From NCBI RefSeq assembly GCF_018139645.1, contig NZ_JAGSPM010000007.1, forward strand, positions 211,996 to 275,995: DNA of 64,000 bases. Direction: 5' to 3'. Shown here in pieces: positions 10,401 to 18,802 of this stretch (its first letter is position 1; every line of letters begins with the position of its first letter). The notes beneath the pieces were generated by a model. The model saw only the letters and a program-made list of their open reading frames with translations. It was not told the DNA's origin and did not search any database. The translations under genes and the position numbers were made by a program. The stretch is from Affinundibacterium baiyunense. Its GTDB lineage: Bacteria; Pseudomonadota; Gammaproteobacteria; Burkholderiales; Burkholderiaceae_D.

Positions 10401-10549
10401 GTGGTTTCTTGGATATGGATATTCCGGTTAGCAACTGGCTTAAGTTTCCTTGGCGAGGTGGTGCCACCGCAATTAATCCAACCGGCAAAGTCAAATTTGG
10501 AGCGTATAAGAAATCAAATCAATTTATTTATGTAAGAGAAGTTCATTGA
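7463..10549 (+). CDS. mshQ: MshQ-like large extracellular MSHA-associated protein (DUF6701)
   Basis: A 1028-residue exported protein of the MshQ family, large proteins at the distal end of MSHA operons that may act as pilus-tip adhesins. The signal peptide ends at VRAQ. The N-terminal third (TTIEF onward) is Gly/Asn/Thr-rich and beta-like. The middle carries many Cys pairs. The C-terminal third has the DUF6701 signature: ACTSATAFTYFGQ with FTMTAQN, then LDMDIPVSNWLKFPW and VKFGAYKKSNQFIYVRE at the extreme end. I chose ATG 7463 with AGG about 9 nt upstream; a GTG at 7442 would lengthen it by seven residues. It lies 57-78 nt after mshP. The ligand cannot be read from sequence. Confidence 0.85.
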   Translation: MSKQTHDQLLQSYARIYWIFCLSFLVTIIGFSTHEVRAQTTIEFNSTGGTNATNGLHFYIDRSSKIQVRRLNNTGQVYSPTALPQTNPNSLDNGVFIRANKLLYGPSHTVSTFNPSGGMYNTYSISAALPANPAIPGVQQRATSLLGINSGPQVSILWKYTTPFDFLTAEVTLTIPATYPVSASNPVRYYHVFDTYLGGSDSGCGVNVVGTYRIVGTYSSLGGANPCPTSTALPTAGTIVESFRERAPPTPPPGGSTVSNFSSYCAAGWNTFFANGSPHCSIQQLTRPDLLPGATTGALSNTITTTLQDTGIGIAYDFTAPGVYTFSYDFVIGSTVVPDYDHIEIRHDGSATQCPEPVQVLACTSAIVPCPDLNIVNTGTLTGSISFSPTATGTTWTPSTFSLGSAASIANLVLQANAASAGTYTMFASGLSKLPLNGTRCVVNGVAQASCQITIANTPCVAKFECMETGETYQNSVPATNRNPLYTKLVNTGFRFDVLALQASGALANTYTGNVVVELYDKTSAASCSAITPIASQNLTFAAADNGRKTLTADLLLARAYKHVGCRVRESAGASPVTACSSDGFSVRPTSFTTITSNANADAAGNNPTATPIITAGANFSLTANTGVVGYDGTPKVNPALIEWLNVPSVINGGRPAPGTGNLTGEFTLAANSLNGNGAAGSEFKYDEVGYFRFKPRGVYDDTFVSSSGSADVASGDCTNDTSNSLVGGKYGCQFANLASTNYFGRFIPHHFLISGAAVVEACTSATAFTYFGQDGFTTNFTMTAQNSTNTTTQNYTSVYAKFVPTVYANYAFTISGAPAGAVLSSGATAPTGTWLSGTLNASAKHQISRPTALSNETLIDVLANPSDGEVPASTAVLLGKSLQRYGRLRLQSAYGSEMLDLPVPFFAEYRIADQWRRNSDDSCTLIVAPSSGNGLIFYSPETATNKLSAGETIATVSATGKLVAGQSQLKFSKPGLGNSGFLDMDIPVSNWLKFPWRGGATAINPTGKVKFGAYKKSNQFIYVREVH

Positions 10550-10600
10550 GCTGAGAGTTCGACTGTAGCGATGCAGCATTCGCTGTCATGCTGGTTTCAC

Positions 10601-10617
10601 ACTTGTACTTTACAAGT
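10601..10617. other. short inverted repeat after mshQ
   Basis: ACTTGTA (10601-10607) and TACAAGT (10611-10617) form a perfect 7-bp stem with a 3-nt loop in the 177-nt gap between mshQ and mshI. There is no following T-run, so I do not call it a terminator. Confidence 0.35.
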
Positions 10618-10668
10618 CAATTAAGCAGTCGAACATCATCAATACGACAACAAAACAAAGCGCAGTGA

Positions 10669-10697
10669 TTGACAACAAGCTCATATTATCTTAACGT
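10669..10697 (+). promoter_or_regulatory. candidate promoter for mshI-mshN
   Basis: A perfect -35 hexamer TTGACA lies at 10669-10674, 52 nt before the mshI start. The -10 at the 17-nt spacing (TAACGT, 10692-10697) is poor, so an activator may be required or the match may be chance. A second promoter here would split the pilus locus into E-Q and I-N transcripts. Confidence 0.35.
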
Positions 10698-10726
10698 CAA
10701 GCAATATTGCTGAATTGGGTTTACGC

Positions 10727-11677
10727 ATGGGATTATTCTCAAAAAATAAGAAAAACGCCGAAATCATGGCAATTCGTCTTGGTAAGGATGGGCTTTATTC
10801 CGCCTCGGTTCGTTTTCCATTAGGTGGTCTGCCGGTCTTAGAATTTCTATCGTTTTATCCGAAGGCCGAACAAGCCTGGCCAGTATTGCTAGAACGCTTG
10901 GCGCGCGAGACACCAGCCAAGCAAAAGCAATGTTTATTGCAATTAAACGCGAATGATTATCAATGGTTTGCGATTGACGCACTCAATGTGCCAGCGGATG
11001 AATTAAAAAATGCGCTGGTTTGGCGCCTGAAAGAATTAATCGACTATCCAATAGAATCCGCTAGTTTTGATGTCTTAACGGTTCCTGGTGACATACAAAA
11101 TGGCGGACGTAATCAATCATTAATTGCCATCGTAATCGCCAATCAGCAGTTGGCACTTCAACAAAACTTGTTTGCCGATGCGAGGTTACCCTTGAGTGTG
11201 ATCGACGTGCCAGAGATGGCGCAACGAAACCTTTCTGCTCGTCTAGAGGTCGAAGGGCGTGGTTTGGCAATGCTGTCGTTTGATGTGCATGGTGGGTTAT
11301 TAACCGTGACCTATGGTGGTGAATTATATTTGTCGCGGCGATTGGATATCACCTCAACTGATTTAGGCACGCAAGATGTACGTGAGCGTGATGCGACTTT
11401 TGAGCGAATTTCTTTAGAATTACAAAGATCGCTGGATCACTTTGATCGTCAGCATAATTACATTACGACAGCGAAGCTGGTGGTGTCGCCATTAGGTGAG
11501 GTCGCAACATTATTACAGCAGTATTTGGCCAGCAACATGTATTTGCCTGTTGAGATTATGGATCTCGCTCAGATCGTCAATTTAGAGAAAATTCCTGAAC
11601 TGAAATCGGCTGAACGACAAGGGGCATTTTTGTCGATCATTGGTGCTGCTTTACGTCAAGAAGCGAGTGCTACATGA
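10727..11677 (+). CDS. mshI: MSHA biogenesis protein MshI (PilM-like)
   Basis: A 316-residue actin-like (PilM/GspL cytoplasmic-type) protein of the pilus alignment subcomplex. The N-terminus has an RLGKDGLYSASVRFP strand-turn pattern, the middle DALNVPADELKNALVWRLKELIDYPIE matches MshI, and LSRRLDITS is followed by an ELQRSLDHFDRQ helix as in PilM relatives. There is no membrane segment. I chose ATG 10727 (MGLFSKNKK); TTG 10715 would add four residues. It overlaps the next gene by 4 nt (ATGA) and so is translationally coupled to its PilN-like partner, which it is expected to bind. Confidence 0.88.
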   Translation: MGLFSKNKKNAEIMAIRLGKDGLYSASVRFPLGGLPVLEFLSFYPKAEQAWPVLLERLARETPAKQKQCLLQLNANDYQWFAIDALNVPADELKNALVWRLKELIDYPIESASFDVLTVPGDIQNGGRNQSLIAIVIANQQLALQQNLFADARLPLSVIDVPEMAQRNLSARLEVEGRGLAMLSFDVHGGLLTVTYGGELYLSRRLDITSTDLGTQDVRERDATFERISLELQRSLDHFDRQHNYITTAKLVVSPLGEVATLLQQYLASNMYLPVEIMDLAQIVNLEKIPELKSAERQGAFLSIIGAALRQEASAT

Positions 11678-12363
11678 GTCAGCAGATTAATCTTTTTAAT
11701 CCAAGTTTATTAAAGCGAAAAGATTACTTTTCTGCTTTGAACTTGCTTGTTTTATTGGCGCTCAGCTTATTCATTGTCGTTCTGGGATTTGTTTATACGC
11801 GTGCGCAAGTAAATACGGCGAAAATGAATTCTGAGCAGGCCGCGAACAAGCTCACGACTTTGACCAACCAAGTAAATTCCTTGCGTGAAGCGCATGCCGC
11901 ACGTTTAAAAAATCCGGCGCTTGCGCAAGAGCTAGCGGCAATTGAGTCATCGCTGTTACGTCGCCATCAAATTGCGCAAATTTTACAAAATAGTCAGTTC
12001 GGAAATACCGATGGATATTCATCTTATTTAAGTGCATTTGCGCGCCAGATTCCTCAGAATTTGTGGATCACAGGTTTTACTTTGGAAGGTGCTGGTTACG
12101 ATTTGATTTTGAATGGACGCACTTTGCAAGGTGAATTAGTACCGCTATATGTGACACAGTTAAAGCGAGAGTCAATTATGCAAGGTAAGACATTTTCGAC
12201 CTTACAAATGGAAAGGCCGATGTTGCCAGTACCTGCAGCCGTTAGTGCCGCTGATCCAAAGAAATTGCCTGAGCCCGCGCCTTATCTTGAATTTCAATTG
12301 CATTCGACTGGCATGGCAGAAAAAGCAGACAAAGAGAAAACAGCGGGGGCTAAAACACCATGA
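11674..12363 (+). CDS. PilN-like MSHA alignment protein (second MshI-type gene)
   Basis: A 229-residue bitopic inner-membrane protein of PilN type. A short cytoplasmic tail beginning MSQQINLFNPSL holds the PilN-like INLF segment that contacts the PilM/MshI protein. One transmembrane helix follows (about 23-43), then a coiled coil (about 45-90) and a periplasmic domain with LWITGFTLEGAGYDLILNGRTL, the PilN ferredoxin-like fold pattern. It overlaps both neighbours by 4 nt. It is often annotated as a second MshI in betaproteobacteria; functionally it fills the PilN/GspL-periplasmic slot. Confidence 0.85.
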   Translation: MSQQINLFNPSLLKRKDYFSALNLLVLLALSLFIVVLGFVYTRAQVNTAKMNSEQAANKLTTLTNQVNSLREAHAARLKNPALAQELAAIESSLLRRHQIAQILQNSQFGNTDGYSSYLSAFARQIPQNLWITGFTLEGAGYDLILNGRTLQGELVPLYVTQLKRESIMQGKTFSTLQMERPMLPVPAAVSAADPKKLPEPAPYLEFQLHSTGMAEKADKEKTAGAKTP

Positions 12364-13109
12364 AAAGAATATGGTCCAGTCTCTTGGCAAAAATAGATGC
12401 GCTGTCGATGCGTGAACGCGCAATATTATTTGCGCTATGTAGTGTTGGGGTGCTCTTACTTGGCTTTACGTTTTTGATCGAGCCACAGTTGAAGTTGCAA
12501 AAGACTTTTAAAACACAGCAACAAACGCATCAAACGCAAATCAGAGTCTTGCAGGGAGAACTCACACAATTGTCGAGTTCAATGCAGCAAGATCCTGATG
12601 CCGATGTAAAAGCGAGATTGGCAGAGGCAAAGGCACGGCTGGCGCTAATGGACGCTGATTTGTCGAACTTACATAAAAAATTGGTCGCACCAGATAAGAT
12701 GGACACGCTGTTGCAAAATATCTTGAAGCGAAATAAGCGTTTGCAATTAATTTCTCTGAAGAGTCTTCCGGTGATGAACTTGTTCGAACTCGAAAAACCA
12801 ACTGAAGGCGCTGCTACTGCACAAACTACAGCGCAAGCATCTGCAAAAGTGACGACGGAAGTGAATCAAGTAACATTGAACAAGCTAACTACGATTAATC
12901 CCGATGAGCTCAGTATTTATAAACATGAGGTAGAGTTGGTTTTGGAAGGAAATTATCTCGACATGCTGGCATACACCAAAGATTTAGAATCAATGCCAGA
13001 ACAGGTGTATTGGAGTCGAGCGAATTTGCAAGTGATTGAATATCCAAAAGCGCGTTTGAGTCTACAGATATTTACATTGAGTTTGGAGAGAAAATGGCTC
13101 AATTTGTAA
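12360..13109 (+). CDS. mshJ: MSHA biogenesis protein MshJ (PilO/GspM-like)
   Basis: A 249-residue bitopic inner-membrane protein. Basic cytoplasmic tail, transmembrane helix around residues 22-42 (ILFALCSVGVLLLGFTFLI), a long coiled coil around 48-125, then a periplasmic domain with HEVELVLEGNYLDMLAYTKDLE, the MshJ/PilO signature. It overlaps its upstream neighbour by 4 nt and mshK by 16 nt. It is expected to pair with the PilN-like protein to form the periplasmic clamp between platform and secretin. Confidence 0.88.
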   Translation: MKRIWSSLLAKIDALSMRERAILFALCSVGVLLLGFTFLIEPQLKLQKTFKTQQQTHQTQIRVLQGELTQLSSSMQQDPDADVKARLAEAKARLALMDADLSNLHKKLVAPDKMDTLLQNILKRNKRLQLISLKSLPVMNLFELEKPTEGAATAQTTAQASAKVTTEVNQVTLNKLTTINPDELSIYKHEVELVLEGNYLDMLAYTKDLESMPEQVYWSRANLQVIEYPKARLSLQIFTLSLERKWLNL

Positions 13110-13468
13110 ATCCATTATTACTAGTCAGTGTTTTATTATGCGCTGAACATTCTTATGCAGTCACTAGCTCATCGGTCTCGCAAAATTTGCCAGATCCGAC
13201 CAAACCGCCTGTGAGTATTTTGAACCCAGCAGGCATTGGCGAACAAGAAAGTGGGCCGGTATTGCAATCAATCTTGTTATCGGCCAATCGTAAGATTGCA
13301 ATCATCGATGGGCAAGCGATTAAATTGAATGGTAAATTTGGTGACCAAACTTTAATTAAGATGACGGAGTCAGAAGTGGTGTTGAGACGAGGAAAGCAAT
13401 TGCAGACGCTAAGTTTGCATCCAGATCTTCGAAAAAAGCCAAGTCTGGAAAGCACTAAGTTGAAATAA
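13094..13468 (+). CDS. mshK: MSHA biogenesis protein MshK (PilP-like)
   Basis: A 124-residue exported small protein. Signal peptide to about residue 22 (cleavage near SYA|VT), then the proline-rich linker LPDPTKPP typical of PilP/GspC-HR-type connectors, and a short beta domain LQSILLSANRKIAIIDGQAIKLNGKFGD. It is thought to bridge the MshJ/PilN clamp and the secretin MshL. ATG within the end of mshJ, preceded by GGAGAG. Confidence 0.86.
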   Translation: MAQFVNPLLLVSVLLCAEHSYAVTSSSVSQNLPDPTKPPVSILNPAGIGEQESGPVLQSILLSANRKIAIIDGQAIKLNGKFGDQTLIKMTESEVVLRRGKQLQTLSLHPDLRKKPSLESTKLK

Positions 13469-13562
13469 TCGATGTCTTGAAATGCGTGAGTAAAAATACG
13501 TGTTGATATCAATTGAATCAAGTTAGCGACAATATGAGATTAGTTGGACCAAGGGTTTAAAA

Positions 13563-15299
13563 ATGAAAAAAATTGGGCTATCAGTTTTGCTGTTTAGTAT
13601 AGTCGCCGGGTGTGCGATGCCGCCGTCACGTCAAGAAACTTACGACTTGATCAAGAGCGAAATGAGTAAGGCGACAGCGTCCAAGGCAAAAGCTGCTGAA
13701 CCAGAAGCGGTTGCGGCTTCTTTGTTGCCGCCATTAAATGTCGATTTGCCGCCAGTGCGCAAACCATTGGAAGAACGATTTAATCTTAGCTTTAGCAACG
13801 CACCTGCGGCACAGTTTTTCATGGGAATTGTCGCTGGCACTCCATACAATATGTTGGTGCATCCCGATGTGACAGGGAATATTTCCGCGAACTTAAAAGA
13901 TGTCACTTTGTTTGAAGCCTTAGATGCAATTCGTGAGTTATACGGCTACGAGTACAAGGTGGAGGGAAGTCGTATCTACGTCAAACCATTGACTTTGCAG
14001 ACTCGCGTTTTCCAAATTAATTATCTAGCTTCCGTGCGCAAAGGTAGTTCTGATATCCGCGTCACATCTGGCTCTGTTGCGGATGCGATATTGACTGGAA
14101 ATCCAAGTGCTAATTCTTCTACTGGACAAGGAAATACGCCAACTAACACGCCGAGCAATGGAGCCAGTCAATCGGTGAACTCCAGCAAAATTAACACGAC
14201 TTCGAATAATGATTTTTGGTCTGAATTAAAGGCGTCCTTAGACATTCTTGCAGGCAGCGGACAAGACGGCCGACAAGTGGTGATTAACCCGCAATCTGGT
14301 GTGGTGGTGGTGAGAGCGATGTCAGATGAGATTCGCAATATCGCTGCCTATTTGAAAGCGACACAATTGTCCGTCGATAGACAGGTCATTCTTGAAGCGA
14401 AAATTTTAGAAGTTGAGTTAAACGATCAGTATCAAACCGGGATCAATTGGGCATCGTTTGCGTCGCTCAAATCTTCGCCAAATAGTGCAGCATCGATTGG
14501 ATTCTTAACGCCGGGTACGACCTTGAGTACGACAAGGTTGACTACCGATGGCACTGGAATTGACACGATTACTGGCCTCAACTTAGGGGCAGCATCGCGT
14601 GCTGCGGGTTCTTTATTTGGTCTCGCATTTCAAACGTCTAATTTTTCTGCGCTGCTGTCATTTTTAGAATCGCAAGGTAGTGTGCATGTATTGTCTAGCC
14701 CACGTATCGCCACCTTGAATAATCAAAAAGCGGTTTTGAAAGTGGGTAAAGATGAATTCTTCGTAACGAGTCTAAAGACCACACCAGGCGTGGTTAGTAC
14801 GGGCGGCAATACGGCACCAACCGTTAGCGTTGAAGTACAACCATTTTTCTCCGGAGTCGCGCTTGATGTTACGCCACAAATTGATGACGAAGGCAATATC
14901 ATTTTGCATGTGCATCCATCGGTAAGCAAAGTAACGACGATAGAAAAGACGGTCAATGCGGGTACGGCTGGGTCGGTAGTTTTGCCATTGGCGTCGAGTG
15001 TCGTATCAGAGACGGATAGTATCGTCCGAGGGCAAAATGGACGTATTGTCGCGATCGGTGGTTTGATGCGTCAATCGAATTCAGATGATCGCTCACAAAT
15101 TCCTGGCGCTGGCGAAGTGCCTTTGCTCGGTGGCTTGTTTAGAAATACAAATCAGATCTCGCAAAAGCGAGAATTGGTCATTTTGATTCGACCAACCATC
15201 GTCGAAAACGATGGCGCTTGGGAACAAGACTTGTTAGAAAGTCAGAAGCGCATCGAAGAGATGACGCCGCGTTCACGCTTGGAAAAGAAGGTAAAGTGA
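13563..15299 (+). CDS. mshL: MSHA outer-membrane secretin MshL
   Basis: A 578-residue secretin, the outer-membrane pore for the pilus. It is a predicted lipoprotein: the signal peptide ends with lipobox VAGC, Cys17. An STN-type domain is around residues 75-150 (FNLSFSNAPAAQFF onward) and a secretin N0/N1-like region follows, interrupted by a low-complexity Ser/Asn/Thr linker at about 180-215. The C-terminal secretin domain contains VHVLSSPRIATLNNQKA, VPLLGGLFRN and KRELVILIRPTIVEN. AAGGG lies about 8 nt before the ATG. It is the only gene of the I-N block with a gap (94 nt) in front of it. Confidence 0.94.
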   Translation: MKKIGLSVLLFSIVAGCAMPPSRQETYDLIKSEMSKATASKAKAAEPEAVAASLLPPLNVDLPPVRKPLEERFNLSFSNAPAAQFFMGIVAGTPYNMLVHPDVTGNISANLKDVTLFEALDAIRELYGYEYKVEGSRIYVKPLTLQTRVFQINYLASVRKGSSDIRVTSGSVADAILTGNPSANSSTGQGNTPTNTPSNGASQSVNSSKINTTSNNDFWSELKASLDILAGSGQDGRQVVINPQSGVVVVRAMSDEIRNIAAYLKATQLSVDRQVILEAKILEVELNDQYQTGINWASFASLKSSPNSAASIGFLTPGTTLSTTRLTTDGTGIDTITGLNLGAASRAAGSLFGLAFQTSNFSALLSFLESQGSVHVLSSPRIATLNNQKAVLKVGKDEFFVTSLKTTPGVVSTGGNTAPTVSVEVQPFFSGVALDVTPQIDDEGNIILHVHPSVSKVTTIEKTVNAGTAGSVVLPLASSVVSETDSIVRGQNGRIVAIGGLMRQSNSDDRSQIPGAGEVPLLGGLFRNTNQISQKRELVILIRPTIVENDGAWEQDLLESQKRIEEMTPRSRLEKKVK

Positions 15300-15366
15300 A
15301 TCCCTTAGTTGATTTGTGGCGACGGAAAGAGTTAGCTTGTGCGCCGGTTCTTGTGGAACGATTTTC

Positions 15367-16290
15367 ATGGTAAGAATGAGTACCTATAAGTCGCATTTCG
15401 GACTGCATGAGACCCCGTTTGGGATTACACCGGATACCAGTTTTTTCTTTTCATTTGGTAGCCATTTGGAGGCACTAAATACCTTACTGGTGGCGGCGCA
15501 AAATGGTGAAGGGTTCATTAAGATAACAGGTGAAGTTGGCACTGGTAAGACTTTATTGTGCCGCCAGTTTTTGAAGGTGCTCGGCGATGATTTTGTTAGT
15601 GCCTATATTCCCAATCCTTTTTTAGAGCCGCGCACCTTGTTACTCGTGTTAGCAGACGATCTCGGAATTCCGCAAGAAAAAGATAGCGAGCAACACGAGG
15701 TATTAAAAGCGATCAATTTACATTTGGTGAATTTGGCCAAGCAAGGAAAGCGTGTGTTAGTCTGCATCGATGAAGCACAAGCCTTGCCGATAGAGACGCT
15801 TGAGGCAATCAGATTACTAAGTAATCTAGAGACCGAGAAACGGAAGCTGTTGCAAATCGTTTTATTCGGTCAACCTGAATTAGATAGGCATTTGGCTAGA
15901 AATGACATCCGCCAACTTGCTCAGCGTATTAGTTTTCATTACCGACTACGATCACTGAATTGGGAAGAAACGAGTTTCTACATACAGCATCGACTTCGTG
16001 TGGCGGGCTTTAGTCAAATTCGTTTGTTTTCACGATCTGCGATCTTCGTTCTTTGGTTAGCAAGTGCTGGCGTGCCAAGGATGCTGAATATTTTGGCGAA
16101 TAAAGCGATGATGCTTAGCTACGGTGAAGGGCGTGCTGAAGTCGGAATGCGACAAGTCATCGCTGCGATTCGAGATACCGAGGCCGCACCTGGATGGAAG
16201 CGTATGTCATCAACGCTGGCTCTGTTCAGCCTTGCACTTGTGGTTGGCACTACTTTACTCATTGGGTTTAATTGGAAGTTTGGGCTATGA
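15367..16290 (+). CDS. mshM: MSHA biogenesis ATPase MshM (ExeA-like)
   Basis: A 307-residue ExeA/GspA-type AAA ATPase. It opens with SHFGLHETPFGITPDTSFFF, the standard start of the family, then Walker A GEVGTGKT (about residue 60), Walker B LVCIDEAQALP (about 134) and sensor QIVLFGQPELD. A single C-terminal transmembrane helix (about 280-300) anchors it, without the periplasmic peptidoglycan-binding domain seen in longer ExeA proteins. Start at ATG 15367 with TGGAACG upstream; ATG 15376 is an alternative. It overlaps mshN by 4 nt. Its probable role is helping insert or multimerise the secretin. Confidence 0.9.
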   Translation: MVRMSTYKSHFGLHETPFGITPDTSFFFSFGSHLEALNTLLVAAQNGEGFIKITGEVGTGKTLLCRQFLKVLGDDFVSAYIPNPFLEPRTLLLVLADDLGIPQEKDSEQHEVLKAINLHLVNLAKQGKRVLVCIDEAQALPIETLEAIRLLSNLETEKRKLLQIVLFGQPELDRHLARNDIRQLAQRISFHYRLRSLNWEETSFYIQHRLRVAGFSQIRLFSRSAIFVLWLASAGVPRMLNILANKAMMLSYGEGRAEVGMRQVIAAIRDTEAAPGWKRMSSTLALFSLALVVGTTLLIGFNWKFGL

Positions 16291-17567
16291 GTCTGATTAA
16301 TCAAATGCTGCAGGAATTAGAGAAACGCGGCGATGCTGAAGATCAACAGCCTATTGCTCGGTATACCCAATTAGGTAATCACGCGCCTAATTCTGCATCG
16401 AATAAGACTTGGTTTTTTGTTTGCTTTGCTTTGGTTGTGGTGTTCGTCCTGGTTTGGTTTCGTGATTCTCTATTTTTGAAATCCAATGTGGTAAGTCAAA
16501 AAACATCGGTGCCGGCACCTGTGGTAGCTGCATCGCAAGCGTCCAGTCCATCTGCTTCATCCAACGTGCCAGCGGATACTATGGCAAGGACGGCAGAAGT
16601 GGCTTCAGAAATACAAGCTAACGCTGGACAACTTGGCCTTAGCTTAAAGTTGAGTACGCAAGTAAATGCACTACCGACAGCGAGTTCATCCTCTTCCACC
16701 TTATCAAATGCCACATCAGAAAATGCAGCATTAGAAATGGGAAAGCGAGATCAGCGTGCTGAAGCCAGTGACATGTCGAATAATGGGTCACGAAATGCTC
16801 AGCAACGCGCAAGTGATCCCTTATTATCGAAAGCGCCAGTGGCGAAAACAGACGAGATATCGAGTGCTGAGTCGCAGAAAACTCTAAAAACCAATACACC
16901 CAATTTAGCAAACAAATCGCTCACGCAAGTGGGGGGCCAAGCGTCAGCCAACAACAGTCCAAATTCCCAAACAGTGATGATCAAAGAGGTGTCGGCGCAA
17001 CAGCGCGCAGAGGGAGAATATAGACAGGCGACAGTCTATCAACAGCAAGGTCGTCAAAACGAAGCGCTACAGGCATTGGAGGCAGCGCTAAAGTCAGATC
17101 CTTTGCATAGCGCTGCACGGCAACTCAAAATATCACTGTTGTTAGAGGCAAAGCGCCACGAGGATGCGATACGTGAATTGAAGCAAGGCTTGTTGGTGGA
17201 GCCAAGTCAATTAAATTTTTCAATGATCTTGGCGCGATTATTAGTCGAGCGCGCGAAACTTAACGATGCGATTGAGGTGTTACAGAAGAATCAGGGACTG
17301 GCACAAGATCGACCAGATTACCTCGCTTTTCTTGCAGCACTTCAACAAAAGACTGGGCATCATAAAGAGGCAGTTCAGCTATATCGCCAAACTTTAAAGA
17401 AGCATAGCCAGAATGGCGTGTGGTGGATGGGACTCGGTATCTCTTTGCAAGCCGATGGTATGAATCAGGAAGCGATTGAAGCTTTTAAGCAGGCAAAGAT
17501 GCAAGGTGGAATTAGCGCGGAGTTGCAAGCGTTTATCGAGCAAAAGATAGAGGCCTTGCAAAAATAG
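16287..17567 (+). CDS. mshN: MSHA biogenesis protein MshN (TPR, bitopic)
   Basis: A 426-residue inner-membrane TPR protein. It begins MSLINQMLQELEKR, the MshN hallmark, then one transmembrane helix (about 44-62, WFFVCFALVVVFVLVWF), a long Ala/Ser/Asn-rich disordered linker (about 70-235) and four or so TPR units (about 240-425: AEGEYRQATVYQQQGRQNEAL, SLLLEAKRHEDAI and so on). I chose ATG 16287, overlapping the mshM stop (ATGA). The periplasmic TPRs probably scaffold MshL assembly. Last gene of the pilus locus. Confidence 0.9.
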   Translation: MSLINQMLQELEKRGDAEDQQPIARYTQLGNHAPNSASNKTWFFVCFALVVVFVLVWFRDSLFLKSNVVSQKTSVPAPVVAASQASSPSASSNVPADTMARTAEVASEIQANAGQLGLSLKLSTQVNALPTASSSSSTLSNATSENAALEMGKRDQRAEASDMSNNGSRNAQQRASDPLLSKAPVAKTDEISSAESQKTLKTNTPNLANKSLTQVGGQASANNSPNSQTVMIKEVSAQQRAEGEYRQATVYQQQGRQNEALQALEAALKSDPLHSAARQLKISLLLEAKRHEDAIRELKQGLLVEPSQLNFSMILARLLVERAKLNDAIEVLQKNQGLAQDRPDYLAFLAALQQKTGHHKEAVQLYRQTLKKHSQNGVWWMGLGISLQADGMNQEAIEAFKQAKMQGGISAELQAFIEQKIEALQK

Positions 17568-17774
17568 TTGTCTCAGAGGATGGTTAAAAACACTTGGTAT
17601 TTTAACTTCATGTAAATTTGAATCCCGCTGCAATCCACATAAATTGAGCCGAATTTCTGGCAATTCATCCAAAAAGTCAGTGAAATTGAATAAAAATCGC
17701 AAACTATTGCCGTCTGCATGCCTGCAAGTCCGTAAAATAGCGCTTTAAGTTATTTTCGCAAAAGAAGAAAAAGT

Positions 17775-18713
17775 ATGTCTATACAATGGTTCCCCGGTCA
17801 TATGAATGCGGCGCGCAAAAAAGCGGCCGAGACGATGGAGAATACCGATCTGGTGATTGAAGTACTGGATGCGCGTATTCCACAAGCTAGCTGCAATCCT
17901 ATGGTGGAGCAACTTCGTAGCTTTCGTCAGCGTCCTTGTCTAAAAATTCTCAACAAAAGTGATCTTGCCGATCCTCATGCAACTAAAGCATGGTTAGCGT
18001 TTTATAACGCACAAAAAGGCGTTAAAGCGGTGGCAATGAGTTGTAAAAAGCCCGCCGATGTTGCCAAGGTACCGGGTTTTGCATTGGAGATGGCTCCTCA
18101 CCGCGGTGTGCCGACCAAGCCTTTGCGTATGATGATTATGGGCATTCCGAACGTCGGCAAATCGACCTTAATGAATGCGCTGTTGAAAAAACGCGTTGCC
18201 AATGTCGGCGATGAGCCTGCCGTGACCAAAGTGCAGCAACGTTTGTATCTTGGTAAAAATATGATTTTGACTGATACGCCTGGTATGTTGTGGCCGAAGA
18301 TTCAGCACCCAACTGATGGTTTAATGCTTGCAGCGAGTCATGCGATCGGTGTGAACGCTTTGATCGAAGAAGAGGTTGCTACATTTTTGGCTGAACTTTT
18401 ATTGCAACGCTATCCGCAATTTTTAGCGACGCGCTATGGCTTCTCAACCGAGGGAATCGATGCGGTTAGTGTGATTGAGGCCGTTGCTAAAAAACGCGCT
18501 TATCGCTTGAAAGGCGGCGATTGGGATTTTGAAAAAGCGGCACATACTTTGTTGCTCGATTACCGTAGCGGTGCGCTTGGTCGCGTTAGTTTAGAGACCC
18601 CTACAAGTCGTGAACATTTATTGGCGACTTACGTGCCCCCTGTTTTGCTAGGCCAAGGTAAGAGCGTGGATACTGGCATGATGGAAGATGCACTGGAAGA
18701 TGAGGACGAATAA
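17775..18713 (+). CDS. ribosome biogenesis GTPase YlqF/RbgA
   Basis: A 312-residue circularly permuted GTPase. The motif order is G4 LNKSD (about 57-61), G5-like AMSCKK, then G1 GIPNVGKST (about 123-131), and G3 DTPG, the permutation that defines the YlqF/YawG group. It starts with the family-specific IQWFPGHMNAARK. The C-terminal about 100 residues form the RbgA-type helical RNA-binding domain. It acts in the cytoplasm in late large-subunit assembly in Firmicutes; the betaproteobacterial orthologues are less studied. GAAG lies upstream of the ATG. Unrelated to the pilus locus; it stands alone about 200 nt downstream. Confidence 0.93.
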   Translation: MSIQWFPGHMNAARKKAAETMENTDLVIEVLDARIPQASCNPMVEQLRSFRQRPCLKILNKSDLADPHATKAWLAFYNAQKGVKAVAMSCKKPADVAKVPGFALEMAPHRGVPTKPLRMMIMGIPNVGKSTLMNALLKKRVANVGDEPAVTKVQQRLYLGKNMILTDTPGMLWPKIQHPTDGLMLAASHAIGVNALIEEEVATFLAELLLQRYPQFLATRYGFSTEGIDAVSVIEAVAKKRAYRLKGGDWDFEKAAHTLLLDYRSGALGRVSLETPTSREHLLATYVPPVLLGQGKSVDTGMMEDALEDEDE

Positions 18714-18802
18714 TCTAGTCAGATAAGTTTCTTCATCATTGCATGACACCACATAACTTCCGAAATTAATTGCCTCGTTGTATTGATCTTTAATCGTTCT
18801 CT

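Noticed and set aside
10669..10697. Strong promoter before mshI
   Set aside because: Perfect -35, but the -10 at 17 nt is only half-matched, so it is kept as a weak candidate rather than a firm promoter.
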